Assembly (NCBI GenBank): GCA_037893225.1
Contig: JAZGUH010000002.1
Coordinates: 3,348,001-3,412,000, forward strand
DNA from: Hippasteria phrygiana
Taxonomy: Eukaryota; Echinodermata; Asteroidea; Valvatida; Goniasteridae
DNA: 64,000 nucleotides
Direction of reading: 5' to 3'
Of this stretch, positions 11,673 to 21,800 are shown piece by piece. Under the pieces are notes generated by a model. It had not been told where the DNA came from. It made no database searches and saw nothing but the letters and a program-made list of their open reading frames with translations. Within the stretch, counting starts at the first letter, position 1; each line of letters begins with the position of its first letter. The translations under genes and the position numbers were made by a program.

Positions 11673-12194
11673 TCACGATTCCTCCGAGTCCGGGGTCATG
11701 AGGGGGCTGACGTTCGAGTTCCGGTCCCGCAGCGAGGCCTCCCGCCGCATTCGCCGCGTCTGCCGCTCCTCAAAGTTGGACTTGAGCACCCAGACCACCA
11801 GCCCGATGAAGGCCGTGAAGGCCAGCAGACAGATAATGACACCCTCGTACATGTGTTTAGACGGGGCCATCGCGTTGTAGCTGAACCGGAAACCGGGTTC
11901 AGTCCCGTCATCCGGGGAGCTCTCATAGCGATTCGAACCCATTCCCGCCGCGTCCGGATACTCGGCTCCGTAGTAATCGTCAAAGCCCTGGGATCCCACA
12001 TCAGACAAGTCCACGTCTGCCGACGATGCTGGTACGGGCGCACAGAGGCCCGGTGAGAACCCGTTTCCTAGCAGGAGTGTGACAACACAGAAGGGTGTGT
12101 TCAACAGAGCGTGGAGGGGCATTGTTGTCCTAAGTAGGAACACAAATAGTCCCCTGGCAGCGGGCCAAGAGGCCCAGCGATGTTGACTTTCCAT
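11673..12194 (-). CDS. Single-pass type I membrane protein, family unknown
   Basis: An intact 173-residue frame ends in TGA at 11673. Its base composition is clearly GC-richer than the flanks, with codon-like structure, unlike the many chance frames here. The N-terminal 50 residues hold a hydrophobic core (about 29-43, LHALLNTPFCVVTLLL) followed by GLCAPVPASS, a plausible signal-peptidase site; Met25 (ATG at 12120-12122) is an alternative start giving a more standard signal peptide. Residues 53-110 form an acidic, Tyr/Ser/Asp-rich ectodomain (DDYYGAEYPD). A transmembrane helix lies at about 116-137, followed by a short basic then acidic tail (RRMRREASLRDR, ending DSEES). Topology is inferred: N-terminus outside, tail in the cytosol. 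I recognise no family. It could be a complete intronless gene or a terminal exon. Confidence 0.75.
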   Translation of the reverse strand: MESQHRWASWPAARGLFVFLLRTTMPLHALLNTPFCVVTLLLGNGFSPGLCAPVPASSADVDLSDVGSQGFDDYYGAEYPDAAGMGSNRYESSPDDGTEPGFRFSYNAMAPSKHMYEGVIICLLAFTAFIGLVVWVLKSNFEERQTRRMRREASLRDRNSNVSPLMTPDSEES

Positions 12195-12763
12195 AGTGCG
12201 CTCGTATCCGTGGCAGTAGCACGATGGTATTGAAATGTGTTATTCCCAAACGACCACCGTGTTGTTCAATCAACGGTCTGGCACAAAATCAATAGTTACA
12301 CAGCCACAACTTGTACAATAATACAGACGGTTGGTTTCACATGGCAGTGAGCATGGTATCATAATACATGGATAGAAATACACCGCTGGAATATCAATCA
12401 CTGTCAGCATGAGCTCACAATGCCTATTATGACGTTACTGGTACGCAGAGCAAGGTCAGCCGTTACGTGACGTCATCCGCGCTGGTGACACAGTCGCACA
12501 TTACTCTGCCATACATGTTGCTAGCACTAGTAGCTGCTGCGGCTGGAACCAAGTTCATCAAGATTTTTCAGTGGCAGAATACCGTAGTTGAAGAATTTCC
12601 GCAGTGCTGTGGGTTTAAACCTCGGCTAAGCCCTAGCCCTTGTCCCCCGGAAAATCCACGTCATTACCTGTAACATTCAAACAAAAGTTTGGAGCAAATG
12701 TTATATACAGTAAAGAATGTTAAACGCGCCAAACTTAATGCTCACGTACTAAGCGACGTCCAC
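12195..12763. other. 5' flank of the membrane-protein gene
   Basis: Likely holds the 5' UTR and promoter of the minus-strand gene at 11673-12194, but I see no TATA box or other element I would defend. Confidence 0.4.
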
Positions 12764-13159
12764 AGTAGTATACATCATTTGCAAAAACATCAAAAAACAA
12801 AACTACTGAATTATTACGAAATACCGCACTAGACTAAGTAAATAGCATTCTCAAGCATTCTGTGAAATCATGGCACGTGGTGTGCTGTCGTTTTCAAGAA
12901 AACGACAACCGTTGGAAATAGTCTAGTTCCCCGACCTGATAATCCCCGGGCTCTAAAAATTATTACGTTTTGTCTAAAGTATGGTCAGGTAACCAGACTC
13001 CTAAAACATATTTTTTTCTCTCCGTTTTCCCAGCATCTATGCACACGAAACTTTAAACAGGTCAGTGTTAAAGTATTTGCTAGCACGCTATAAAATACTA
13101 ACCCCCAAATCCATGTATTTCTGAAGATTACAGCAAAATCAAATGATGTATACTACCCT
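12764..13159 (-). mobile_element. Family A element, copy 3
   Basis: The inverted ends GTAGTATACATCATTTGC (12765) and its complement at about 13140-13156 are intact. The interior reads as family A on the minus strand. TTAA flanks are no longer visible. Confidence 0.85.
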
Positions 13160-13234
13160 ATGATATAGCATTGGTATGGTAAAGGTATGGTAAAGCTGTC
13201 AACACATGCAGTTGCAGGCTGACGCATACTTCGT

Positions 13235-13420
13235 GTGATTCAACATACAAAAGAAATTAACTTTTTCAAAGTGAACAAAGAAACTGGCAGGAGCGGGATT
13301 CGAACCTGCGACCTCCGGGTTACCGTACCGGCGTTCTACCAACTGAGCTATCTTGCCCTATGTTGGCGCTCTTCCAAATTGTCAGTATCTTTGTTCGGGT
13401 GGGCGCTAGTCAGAAGTCAT
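13235..13420 (-). mobile_element. tRNA-derived SINE, family 1, copy 1
   Basis: On the minus strand a tRNA-like head at 13285-13357 (73 nt) starts GGCAAGATAGCTCAGTTGGT (A box) and contains GGTTCGAATCC (B box). It is followed by the family tail TTTGTTCACTTTGAAAA. The 5' flank CGCCCACCCGAACAAAGATAC is shared with the copy at 26853, so the repeated unit extends beyond the tRNA head. Pol III promoter function is known for such heads; activity here is unknown. Confidence 0.85.
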
Positions 13421-13596
13421 AAACCCAGAATGCCGTATAGCCAGGGATCACACCCAATTATACGATACAACCTGGGAAGCGACATTGTGGGGATCACTCA
13501 ACGAGGATACGACTTTTTAACTTATAATTCGTCAAACAATCCACAAGGGAAACTGACTAGGTAAATTTGAATACATTTTCAAATTAAATAAAGAAA

Positions 13597-13660
13597 CTGG
13601 CAGGAGCGGGATTCGAACCGTAGAGCGTCGGTACGGTAACCCGGAGGTCGCAAAATGTTT
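13597..13660. mobile_element. Rearranged SINE family 1 fragment (head-to-head)
   Basis: A minus-strand 3' piece (ctggcaggagcgggattcgaacc) runs directly into a plus-strand middle piece (gtagagcgtcggtacggtaa) of the same tRNA-like head. This is an inverted junction within one element. Confidence 0.7.
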
Positions 13661-13664
13661 TCCA

Positions 13665-13702
13665 ATTTATTATTCGTCAAGTTTCCCTTGACGAATAATA
13701 AG
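13665..13702. repeat. Palindrome
   Basis: TTATTATTCGTCAAG and its complement CTTGACGAATAATAA flank a 5-nt spacer. A related arm (ttcgtcaaacaatccacaag) lies at about 13530-13550. Confidence 0.7.
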
Positions 13703-13714
13703 AAATACACTTGT

Positions 13715-13990
13715 GAACGTTTGAGCTCAATCCGTTATCCGAGTCTCAAGAACTAGTTAAAAATCATTCTGTTTTAATAGTGATTTTGTGCACGTTTATA
13801 AATAAGCCACACCATTTTATTCTCGGAGGCCTTCAGATACAATTTTCTCGAAGATGAAAGCATTTCATACTGGAATATTTCTAACGAGGGCTGGTACTGG
13901 TAGCATCTTTATAAGTATACTATTTGATTGGAACTAATCTATTTTTTTTCATCATTATCAAAGCTATATCATACCTTTAAAGGAAATAAT
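13715..13990 (+). mobile_element. Family L repeat, copy 2
   Basis: Shares the ordered words GAGCTCAATCCGTTATCCGAG, GTGATTTTGTGCACGTTTAT, TTTTCTCGAAGATGA and GGTACTGGTAGCATCTTTAT with the copies at 48825 and 60005. Confidence 0.65.
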
Positions 13991-14572
13991 GTTGATTTTA
14001 TGCATGTAAAAAGATTTACATGATTTTATGCATGTAAATTTGTTAACATCGCTGAGTTGTGAATATTTTTATTCCATAGTGTATAATTCAAGGTTAGTCG
14101 CCAGCCTTCATCGCATGTTCCTCCATCGCGCTGTAGTATTCGTATTTGCGTGCAGTTTTATGTGTGCACCTTTCAGGAACATTGATGTAATTTAAACGTT
14201 CTGATTGTGATGTTTTGCTTTTAAATATGCTTATTGTTGTTGTATTATTTTAATGAGGAATTTTAATGTAATGCGCCCTCGAACAGGCTGGTCCTGGAGA
14301 GCGCGCAATATAAATTCAATAAATTATTATTATTATTATTATTATATTATTATTTAGACGTCTGGGATGAAAGTTGGTTGTGGTTATTTGTGGCTGAAGT
14401 ATTGGCAAGGGTTTGATTTTTGTGGGGCCGGCCAACACTTTTCACACTGCGTTTTTGTTGCTCCATTTTTTATAAACAGATCGATGACAACCAGTATCGA
14501 TGACAACCATAATATTCTACATTAAACAAGTGATTAATAAATGGTATGAGTCCTGGCGTTTCGATTGTACTA
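13991..14572. other. No gene recognised
   Basis: AT-rich sequence with an ATT triplet microsatellite at about 14322-14355. It includes a small direct duplication of tgattttatgcatgtaaa around 13993-14038. Confidence 0.4.
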
Positions 14573-15378
14573 CACTCTAAAAAGCTGAAGTGCTAATTTA
14601 GCACTTGAAGAGCTAAAATTGTGCACTTCTAGGTGCTCGTATAGTGGCTGCACGCGCCGTGCTGATTTAGCACAAGCATGCGTGCTATAATAATAGCACC
14701 CACAAAGAGCTAAACTAAAGCACTTCAGGTGCTATTTTCAACAACTCATAGGATACAAAAAGAGCACTACAGAACAGCGGAAAAGGTTATACTGGAAGCT
14801 TGGTTTACATTAATTAACTACAAATTAACGGAAACACATGAAGTAGGAACCAGACTAAACAGAAATAGCATATTATACATTTCTATGGTAGAGTGTACAC
14901 TTGCTACGACAACCTACATAAACACTACAAACTGAATGATGTCGTGCTTTAGCTTTAATCAGCCTATCCCACCATAGCAAATGTAATGGCTTCGCATGAA
15001 AAATTTCAATATTTGAATACGAAGGGAGATGTAATGAGATTATTCACCTATGTTTGTAAAAAATATTCAAATTATATTGTGGAATTGTTTGAATATAACA
15101 TATTATGGTGAAGAAAGTGTATTTTTGGACTAAAAACTGCAATTTAACCTGACTTTTGTAAACACAAATTTCCTCATTTCTAATTGGTCGTGCAATTGCA
15201 GATTTTACAGCTGAGGTGCAGTCAAGGAAGCCTCGGTATTCAGCACTCATTTTCAGCACTCACCGTGCAGCACTTCCACATTTTTGGGTCAAATTTAACA
15301 CGTGAGGTGCTAACTTGTGCACGTTAGGTGCACGCTCTTGCTCAGCACTCAGTATTTAGCACTTTTGTTTTTAGAGTG
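14573..15378. mobile_element. CACTR-ended element with TTAGCAC subterminal repeats
   Basis: The ends CACTCTAAAAA and its inverted match TTTTTAGAGTG are flanked by TA on both sides (14571-14572 and 15379-15380). Both termini carry many copies of TTAGCAC/GTGCTAA, the transposase-binding type of subterminal repeat typical of CACTA (EnSpm) elements. The 806-bp body has no transposase. Confidence 0.8.
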
Positions 15379-15502
15379 TACAATCCTTCCTTAAGGATAC
15401 AAGTGAATAGTAATAATTATGCTTTGATGCATACTAATGTGTACACTGTGGTTGTTCTATTTTTGTTTTGTCTTAATAAAGTTTCTTTGTTGTATATCAT
15501 AT

Positions 15503-15529
15503 CAAATCGAATCGAATCGAATCGAATCA
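15503..15529. repeat. (ATCGA)n pentanucleotide microsatellite
   Basis: Five consecutive atcga-like units. The complementary (ATTCG)n occurs beside the SINE head at about 18940-18966. Confidence 0.8.
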
Positions 15530-15819
15530 CAATATATACCAAATAATTTAAAGATATTTCTGTGTTGAATAACGCTTTTCATTCCTTAAACTTGCACAAT
15601 TGTTCAAATCTGTATTGAAGACTTTATTTTACACTCTTTTGCAAGTAGTTATTTTTTTCTACGGTTTTTTTTTGCGTAGTGTTATGGCGTTTAAATGGAC
15701 TAACATACGTACGTGAGCAATTCAGTGCTTGGATTAGGTGTGATACAGAAACTTGAAATTCAACTGTCCCGCCAAAAGTTGTGCAAGTATGAAAATATCG
15801 TAATTTCTCAAAAGGTATA

Positions 15820-16043
15820 CACTCTAAAAACTGTGTTTAACAATTGAACACAATCTTGCTATCAGTTTGTAAACAATGTTTAGAAGCTAAACATTACGTG
15901 TCAAATTCCTAAACATCAATGTTCAATGGCTAAACACTGTCCGTCAATACGCCAAACATGTTTAGTATGTAAACGTGTTTACAAACTGATAGCAAGAAAG
16001 TGTTTAGAAAAGTGTTCAATTGCTAAACACTGTTTTTGCAGTG
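15820..16043. mobile_element. CACTR-ended MITE (CTAAACA subterminal type)
   Basis: The ends CACTCTAAAAACTGTGTTTA and CACTGCAAAAACAGTGTTTA (from the right) match. The body is nearly palindromic, with repeated GTTTAG/CTAAAC and GTTTGTAAAC words. It is the same subfamily as the element at 32734. Confidence 0.8.
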
Positions 16044-16247
16044 AACGTATTTTATCTTGATGGAGCACATGAATACTCCAATTTGTATAATCACTGAATA
16101 TGTCGTAAGAATCCATTCATAAAAACCAGAGATGTAGGCCTAACAGGTTGTATTAAAAAAGAAGAAAAATGACATTATGAAAAATATAGCAGAACTACCG
16201 GTAAATAATTTGGAGTGTGGGCTTTTTTGCTCTGATGCACATTATAG

Positions 16248-16641
16248 AGGTAGTATACATCATTTGCTTTTGCTGTAATTTTCAGAAATAAATGGATTTG
16301 GTGGTTGGTATTCTATAGCGTGCTAGCAAAAATTGCAACACTGAGCCTATTCAAAGTTTTGTGTGCATGGATGCTGGGAAAACAGAGAAAGACAAAATAT
16401 GTTCCAGTAGTCTGGTTCCCTGACCATATACTTTAGACAAAACGGAGCAATTTATAAAGTCAGGGAATTATCAGGTGGGGGAACTGGACTATTTCCAACG
16501 ATTGTTGGCCGACAATCGTTGGAAAATGATATAAATTTCCACTTTTCTTGAAAACGACAGCACAGGTGCCATGATTTCACAGGATGCTTGAGACTGCTAT
16601 TTACTTACAGTGTAGTGTGGTATTTCGTAATAATTCAGTAG
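16248..16641 (+). mobile_element. Family A element, copy 4 (3' end truncated)
   Basis: It begins AGGTAGTATACATCATTTGC and carries the complete palindromic core (about 16493-16527, CCAACGATTGTTGGCCGACA). The match stops at TAATTCAGTA without the right inverted end. Confidence 0.85.
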
Positions 16642-17049
16642 CCGCCAATGTCACGTGTCAAAAACGGGTGAAAATGTCCGAAGTTTTCCGAACTTGTTTT
16701 CGGAAACATTCGGCTGTTAACGTTGATGTCCGCAATAACAAAATGTCTGTCAGACCCGTTACAGATCCTGGAATTTGAATTCTCAATTATACATACAAAC
16801 TGAAATTCAATGCCATACTCTTGCAGTATTTTGCCGACCGGATTTTTGCAAGAATACTAAATTTTAATGAAGCCACTGACATCACACTGCACGTCCTGGT
16901 CTATTTTAAACCGTGTGTACTACCTGACCTAAGATTTAGTCGTCAGGGAATCTTCAGGTCAGGGAACCAGACTACTCTTGAGGGAACACCTTCGTAGTAT
17001 GGTTTTGCTAGAGGTCATTAAAACTGTTAGATAAAAGAGGATTAGCCTG

Positions 17050-17350
17050 GCAAACATAAAAAACAAAACTACTGAACTTTTACGAAATACCGTACTAGAC
17101 TGTAAGTAAATAGGAGTCTCAAGCATCATGTGAAATCATGGCCAGGGAATGGTCAGGGAATGGTCAGTTATGGTCAGGGAACCAGACTACTCGAAAAAAA
17201 ATTCTCTCTCTGTTTTTCCAGCATCTACGCACACAACTTTAAAGAGGTCAGTGTTACAGTATTTGCTAGCACGCTTTTAAATACTAACCCCAAATCCATA
17301 TATTTCTGAAAATTACAGCAAAAGCAAATGATGTATAGGCCTACTAATTT
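17050..17350 (-). mobile_element. Family A element, copy 5, with TAGGCCTA insertion
   Basis: A minus-strand copy lacking the palindromic core. The end reads GATGTATAGGCCTAC where other copies read GATGTATAC, an extra six bases inside the terminal repeat. TTAA follows at 17351. Confidence 0.8.
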
Positions 17351-17406
17351 TAAGCAGTGGTCACAGCATTGGTCTAAAATACTGAGCACACTGTAAGATC
17401 GATCCA

Positions 17407-17625
17407 CACTGTTAGAAAGTTGGGCAAACAGATTACCCAACGTTGGTAAAATAGTCAACTTGTTCAACCTTTGGGTAATTTTTCACGCAATTTACCAACT
17501 GTTGTATAACAACTGTTGTTTAACCCCACTTTAACCAACAATTAGTTTGTGCACAGCTGTGGTTGTACAGTTGGTAAATAATACGTGAACAATTAGTAAT
17601 CTGTTTGCCCAACTTTCTAACAGTG
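17407..17625. mobile_element. CACTR-ended MITE (TTGGGCAA subterminal type)
   Basis: The ends CACTGTTAGAAAGTTGGGCA and their inverted match are perfect over about 20 bp and flanked by CA on each side. The body repeats TTACCCAAC, TTGGTAAA and AACAACTGTTG words. It is related to the larger element at 34521. Confidence 0.85.
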
Positions 17626-18386
17626 CAGCCAGTAGGCCTACTTGACCGAAAGACCTTTGGAAATTGGATCCTTGTCATTAATATTAAAATGTGAAACGAA
17701 GGAGGATCATCAATAAGTATATTGAGCTGGGGACAAGCGAGCTATGATCGAATTTTCTGACCGTCAATATTCATTTCACTGCAATTTCCATTGGAGCGGA
17801 AGGGTCATCGCTTCGCATCCTGCTGCGGCATCGATTTTTTTTTGTATTTTTAGCTAGGCATTATATTATGACTATGATTCGCCGTGATATTCCTGGAGGG
17901 AGTGGTGGCAAAACCTGTAGAGATTAGCCTAGTTACCGAGCTATGTAGTTCACTCTAGTCCATCGTGACGAGTTACGGGATTTGGCCGAAGCTCTCCTTC
18001 AGGGAGCGAGCGCCGATTTCAGTCAGATGTTGCAGACTGATGTATAATGCAGGTTTGCGGGTTACGATTTACTGGTTGTTGGTTGTTGGTTGTTGGTCAA
18101 ATTCAATCTTAAAAACTGCACGACTTCATGTGCGCCAGATGACAACTGACAACTGGCACTGGAAGCGTTTGTGATAATTTCCATGAGAAAGTTCCTCATG
18201 TACTACGGATCGGTTCAAGTGCGTCGAGCACAACCTTATATGTGCATTAGGCCTAAGTCGGACAATTTTTTAGAGTTTTGTTTGTGCTGTTGTTGTTGTG
18301 CTGTCTTAGTAGTCGTCGTCGTTGTTGTAGTCGTCGTTTTCATTGTTGTCATTTTCATTGTTGTCGTTATGGCTGTCGTCGTTATA
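17626..18386. other. No gene recognised
   Basis: Non-coding sequence with TAGGCCTA at 17633 and 18248. It ends in a GTT/GTC-rich simple stretch (about 18280-18380) that gives a spurious poly-Val frame. Confidence 0.4.
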
Positions 18387-18616
18387 GAGGAATTTCACAT
18401 TAGCCCCTTCTGCGCACTTCCGGGTTGAAAGCGAGAATGTCAGTGGCAAACAAAACAACGCTTTTCAGCACATTCATTCATGCAAGAATTAATCATGCCA
18501 TAAAAGAAAGCGCAGGCGCACGATCAGCATAAACTTGTTTACTGTGACATTGGATCCTCGTTTTTAAACGCGGAAGTGCGCAGATCGGCGCTAAACTCGT
18601 CGTTGTGGGATTCCTC
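18387..18616. mobile_element. Family E MITE, copy with TA target duplication
   Basis: GAGGAATTTCACATTAGC opens the element and GTGGGATTCCTC closes it, with TA on both sides. It is 230 bp, almost the same length and layout as the copy at 6006. Confidence 0.85.
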
Positions 18617-18806
18617 TATTGTACCCTTTTCAGTTTTCGTCTTTGTTGTTTTCGTTGTCGTTGTTGTGTAGGCCTAGATAGTTTTTATCGTCGTTCTTGT
18701 GATAGTTGTTGCCATTGTTTTTGTCTTTTTCCGACAGTGGTATAAGTCTAAATTAATTTGTGTAAAGACTTCAACAAAACTGTGCAAAGAACGACTAGCC
18801 CGACAA

Positions 18807-18830
18807 CCCCCCCCCCCCCCCCCCCCCCCC
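18807..18830. repeat. Poly-C tract, 24 nt
   Basis: The longest homopolymer in the window. Confidence 0.95.
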
Positions 18831-18937
18831 GCTAAACCTCTTAGTCATGGTGAGCATAATATTAAACATGATAGCTGTTAGTGTTATGGATTTACGGTGT
18901 GCATATTCAATATATATTTTAGAAGAATTTTTTTTGC

Positions 18938-19090
18938 CGATTCGATTCGATTCGATTTGATTCGATTCGGTCGGGGGTTCGATTCCCGCCCAGAGTGAGC
19001 AAGCCTGGATGTTTTTTTCGCACAGGCTGTGGGAAAGCACTGGACATACAGTGTTTTTTAAATATACAGTAGGCCTACTGTAAATCGGGA
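18938..19090 (+). mobile_element. SINE family 3 (Leu-type head), 5'-truncated
   Basis: A B-box block GGGGGTTCGATTCCCGCCC is preceded by an (ATTCG)n microsatellite and followed by a tail with GGGAAAGCAC...ACAGTGTTTT, which is shared with the copy at 33431. Confidence 0.6.
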
Positions 19091-19099
19091 AGGGTAACA

Positions 19100-19620
19100 T
19101 CTCTTCTGATTATCCCCGACGCAAATTTCATCTTCACAAAACACGGCATTCATTTTCACACTCTACGATCTGAGTGGGAGTCATGGTTGAACTCGCAAGC
19201 GACCCGTATAGTGCGATAACCCGTCAGCCGTCTTTTGCGCGGACCACAGAGAGGGAACTCGCTGTGGGTTTTCCAACAGGGAATGCGCGTGTCTCTTCCA
19301 GCTCCCAGCATGCATGAACTGGCTTAACCATCGTATTTCCTTCTAGGAAAAAATATAAATTAGTTTAGCTGACAAGATATCAAATGTCTTGCCTGCTAGT
19401 CACATGGTTGTGAGTACAGGCACGCATCCAATCGAGTGAGCGAGATAGAATTAGTTCTTGTCATTGGGACTGTGATCAAATTCACCACAGAACCGAGTAA
19501 GTTGATTCAGCAATACTACTCATAGCCGAAAGGTCACTGCAAGCTCCTGTGTATTACTAGAGAGGAATATTGCGGATACACCAAGTGGTGCCCGCACAGT
19601 GCAGTAATAAAGTGCTTTCA
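19100..19620. other. No gene recognised
   Basis: Non-coding sequence without a recognised family. The stretch is not noticeably simple. Confidence 0.35.
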
Positions 19621-19844
19621 GAGGAATTTCACATTAGCCCCGTCTGCGCACTTCCGAGTTGAAAGCGAGGATGTCTAAACAAAAACAGTATTCAACAAAT
19701 TCATTCATGCATGAATGAATCACGCCATAAATGGCAGCGCAGCGCACGTTTAGCATAGTCAGCTGTTTACTTAGCACTAAGAACCTCTTTTAGAAACCCA
19801 GAAGTGTGCAAATCCGTGCTATTTTCGTCAATTTGGAATTCGTC
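19621..19844. mobile_element. Family E MITE, diverged copy
   Basis: GAGGAATTTCACATTAGCCC begins the element and GGAATTCGTC ends it. The ATTCATTCATGCATGAATGA centre is conserved. Confidence 0.75.
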
Positions 19845-20098
19845 TATTCAGGTAAACCAGTCAAGCGCGCATGTGTTATTGGCACGTGGTTAAACATGCT
19901 TAATACGATACATGTACTACGGTCACTCTGGGCGATCCACACGATTTGGGGATGTCCAGCCTGTATATCTTATTTTATTTTATTCTTTAACTGAGTAGTA
20001 AGTCCGAAGTTGAAGGAAATTGGTCACCCTTTACACAATAATGGAGCTGTGTTGACTTAAAAGCAGTACAAATGATTTTTAAAAATATTCTAACACAA

Positions 20099-20304
20099 GG
20101 GCCAATTGTATAGAGCTGCTTACACACACACAAATCTTGCTTAATAAAAGCAGGTTACCAGCCAAAACTCCATGTGATGTATATTGCTTGTGACTGGTAT
20201 TTAGATGTTGTTTGCTTTGCATGACAATCATATGGAGTTTTGGCTGGTAACCTGATTTCACTAAGTGATTTTTGTGCTTAAGCAGCTCTATGAAATTGGC
20301 CCCC
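20099..20304. mobile_element. Foldback family C, full-length copy
   Basis: Inverted ends GGGCCAATTGTATAGAGCTG and ...CTATGAAATTGGCCC, then paired inner arms containing CAGGTTACCAGCCAAAACTC and its complement. It is non-coding and related to the copy at 29259. Confidence 0.8.
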
Positions 20305-20583
20305 AGATTTTAGCTTGAACAACTTCTGTAGCTTTTTAATCCACTTTTCTTCAAGCACTACATTTGGATTTTTATCTCAAAATTGAGTTTCCTTAATTAG
20401 TATTTTACCATTCGGCAGCTAATGACGGTTGCTATTGTCGGCCAATCAAACTGTACGTTTACGTATATGCTTACACTCCATCACACTTATATTTTCCTTA
20501 GGCTATCAAATGACTTAACGTGTGCGCGTTATTCGCATTCGGTCACCTTTTATATTGGGAAACGTTGTTGTGATGCTTTTAAT

Positions 20584-21283
20584 TGTGCCATTCTAACAAG
20601 GGACCAGTCGGAAGTCGCATTCCTCCGTTTTGAGCTACAGGCAAAAATCCATTGAGGATCGAAAATTTCGATTTTTGTTTTATTGCTTAAAATTCTAGCT
20701 TATGTAAAATAAAACCATACTGTGTTTTCGTTTTGTTTTCTTATTTTAGTACAAAAGATATTTTAGCAGTATTAAGAAAGTTATGATAATTTTAGTTTTA
20801 TTAGATGATCCGGCACTATTGTAGAAATCAAGCGAAAAAGTTTGTCCATTTCCGCACCACCGAATGGCTCACGATTAGGGGGTAGCCTTGGTACCTTCAA
20901 AAAGTGTCCCTCGTTGGTTTATTTGTGAAAATATCGGTCATATTGTCCAATCAATGAAGGGTTTAGATCACAAGCTTTAAATTGATACCAAGTTTGTTAT
21001 GATTGCATTCAAAATGGCGATGTACAGGAATAACAAATCTTATGAAGAAAACTAAACACAAATTCCGGTGATTATCAGTGAGTTACCTTACTAAAATCTC
21101 TTATTTTAAACATTTGATAGTACTAAAAAATAGAAGCGAAAACGCAGTATGATTTTACTTTACATAAACTAGCGTTTTAAGCAATAAAACAAAAAATCGA
21201 AAATTTCGACCCTCAATGGATTATTCTTGTAGCTTACAACGGAGGAATGCGACTTTCGACTGATCTCTTGTAAGAATGGCACA
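20584..21283 (+). mobile_element. Family H element with long inverted arms
   Basis: Arms of about 140 bp begin TGTGCCATTCTAACAAG and end with the complement of TGTGCCATTCTTACAAG. The arms share AGTCGCATTCCTCCG, a TCGAAAATTTCGA palindrome and TTTTATTGCTTAAAA. The 420-bp middle is non-coding here and also present, inverted, at 44310. Confidence 0.8.
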
Positions 21284-21800
21284 TGTTGAATCACAAAAAG
21301 AATGAACACTGCCTGCGACTGTTTTGTGAACCGTACCAATGCTGTACCATTCCTTTAAAAACAGTCGTTTATACATTAAACAAAAATCTATTAGCAAAAA
21401 TATATCGTACATATATCCAGCATGAGTGTCAATTGTATTTAAATGTCACGTCAGTACATCAAACTTTTTTCAAGCGGTTACTAAAGATTTCAAATAACGA
21501 TTGGGCACAAGAAAAAAAAATCACGGCTTTGAAATTAACTCTCCTGGGTTCATCCCGCTGTTTGCTTTATTCCCTCTCGGCAAATCAACTTTAATTCGTT
21601 TAATATCCTGCAGTGAGTTCGCTCGTGTTTACAGGTCTGCGTATAATGCTTACAGGGATGTGGCTTGTCAAAATATGATATAAAATAAAAGCGAAACGTG
21701 CATCGGCAATATTGTTGGCGTAAGGGATGTCTGTTTTTATGCAGGATAGCAACACTGTACACGCTTGGATGTGATTTTCTATTCAAAATGGACAGGAGGA

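Noticed and set aside
11670..12056. Plus-strand and second minus-strand frames over the membrane-protein gene
   Set aside because: Shadow frames of the GC-rich gene at 11673-12194; only the 173-residue frame has coherent topology.
18171..18428. Val-rich hydrophobic frame that could pass for a membrane protein
   Set aside because: Encoded by a GTT/GTC simple repeat and running into a family E MITE.
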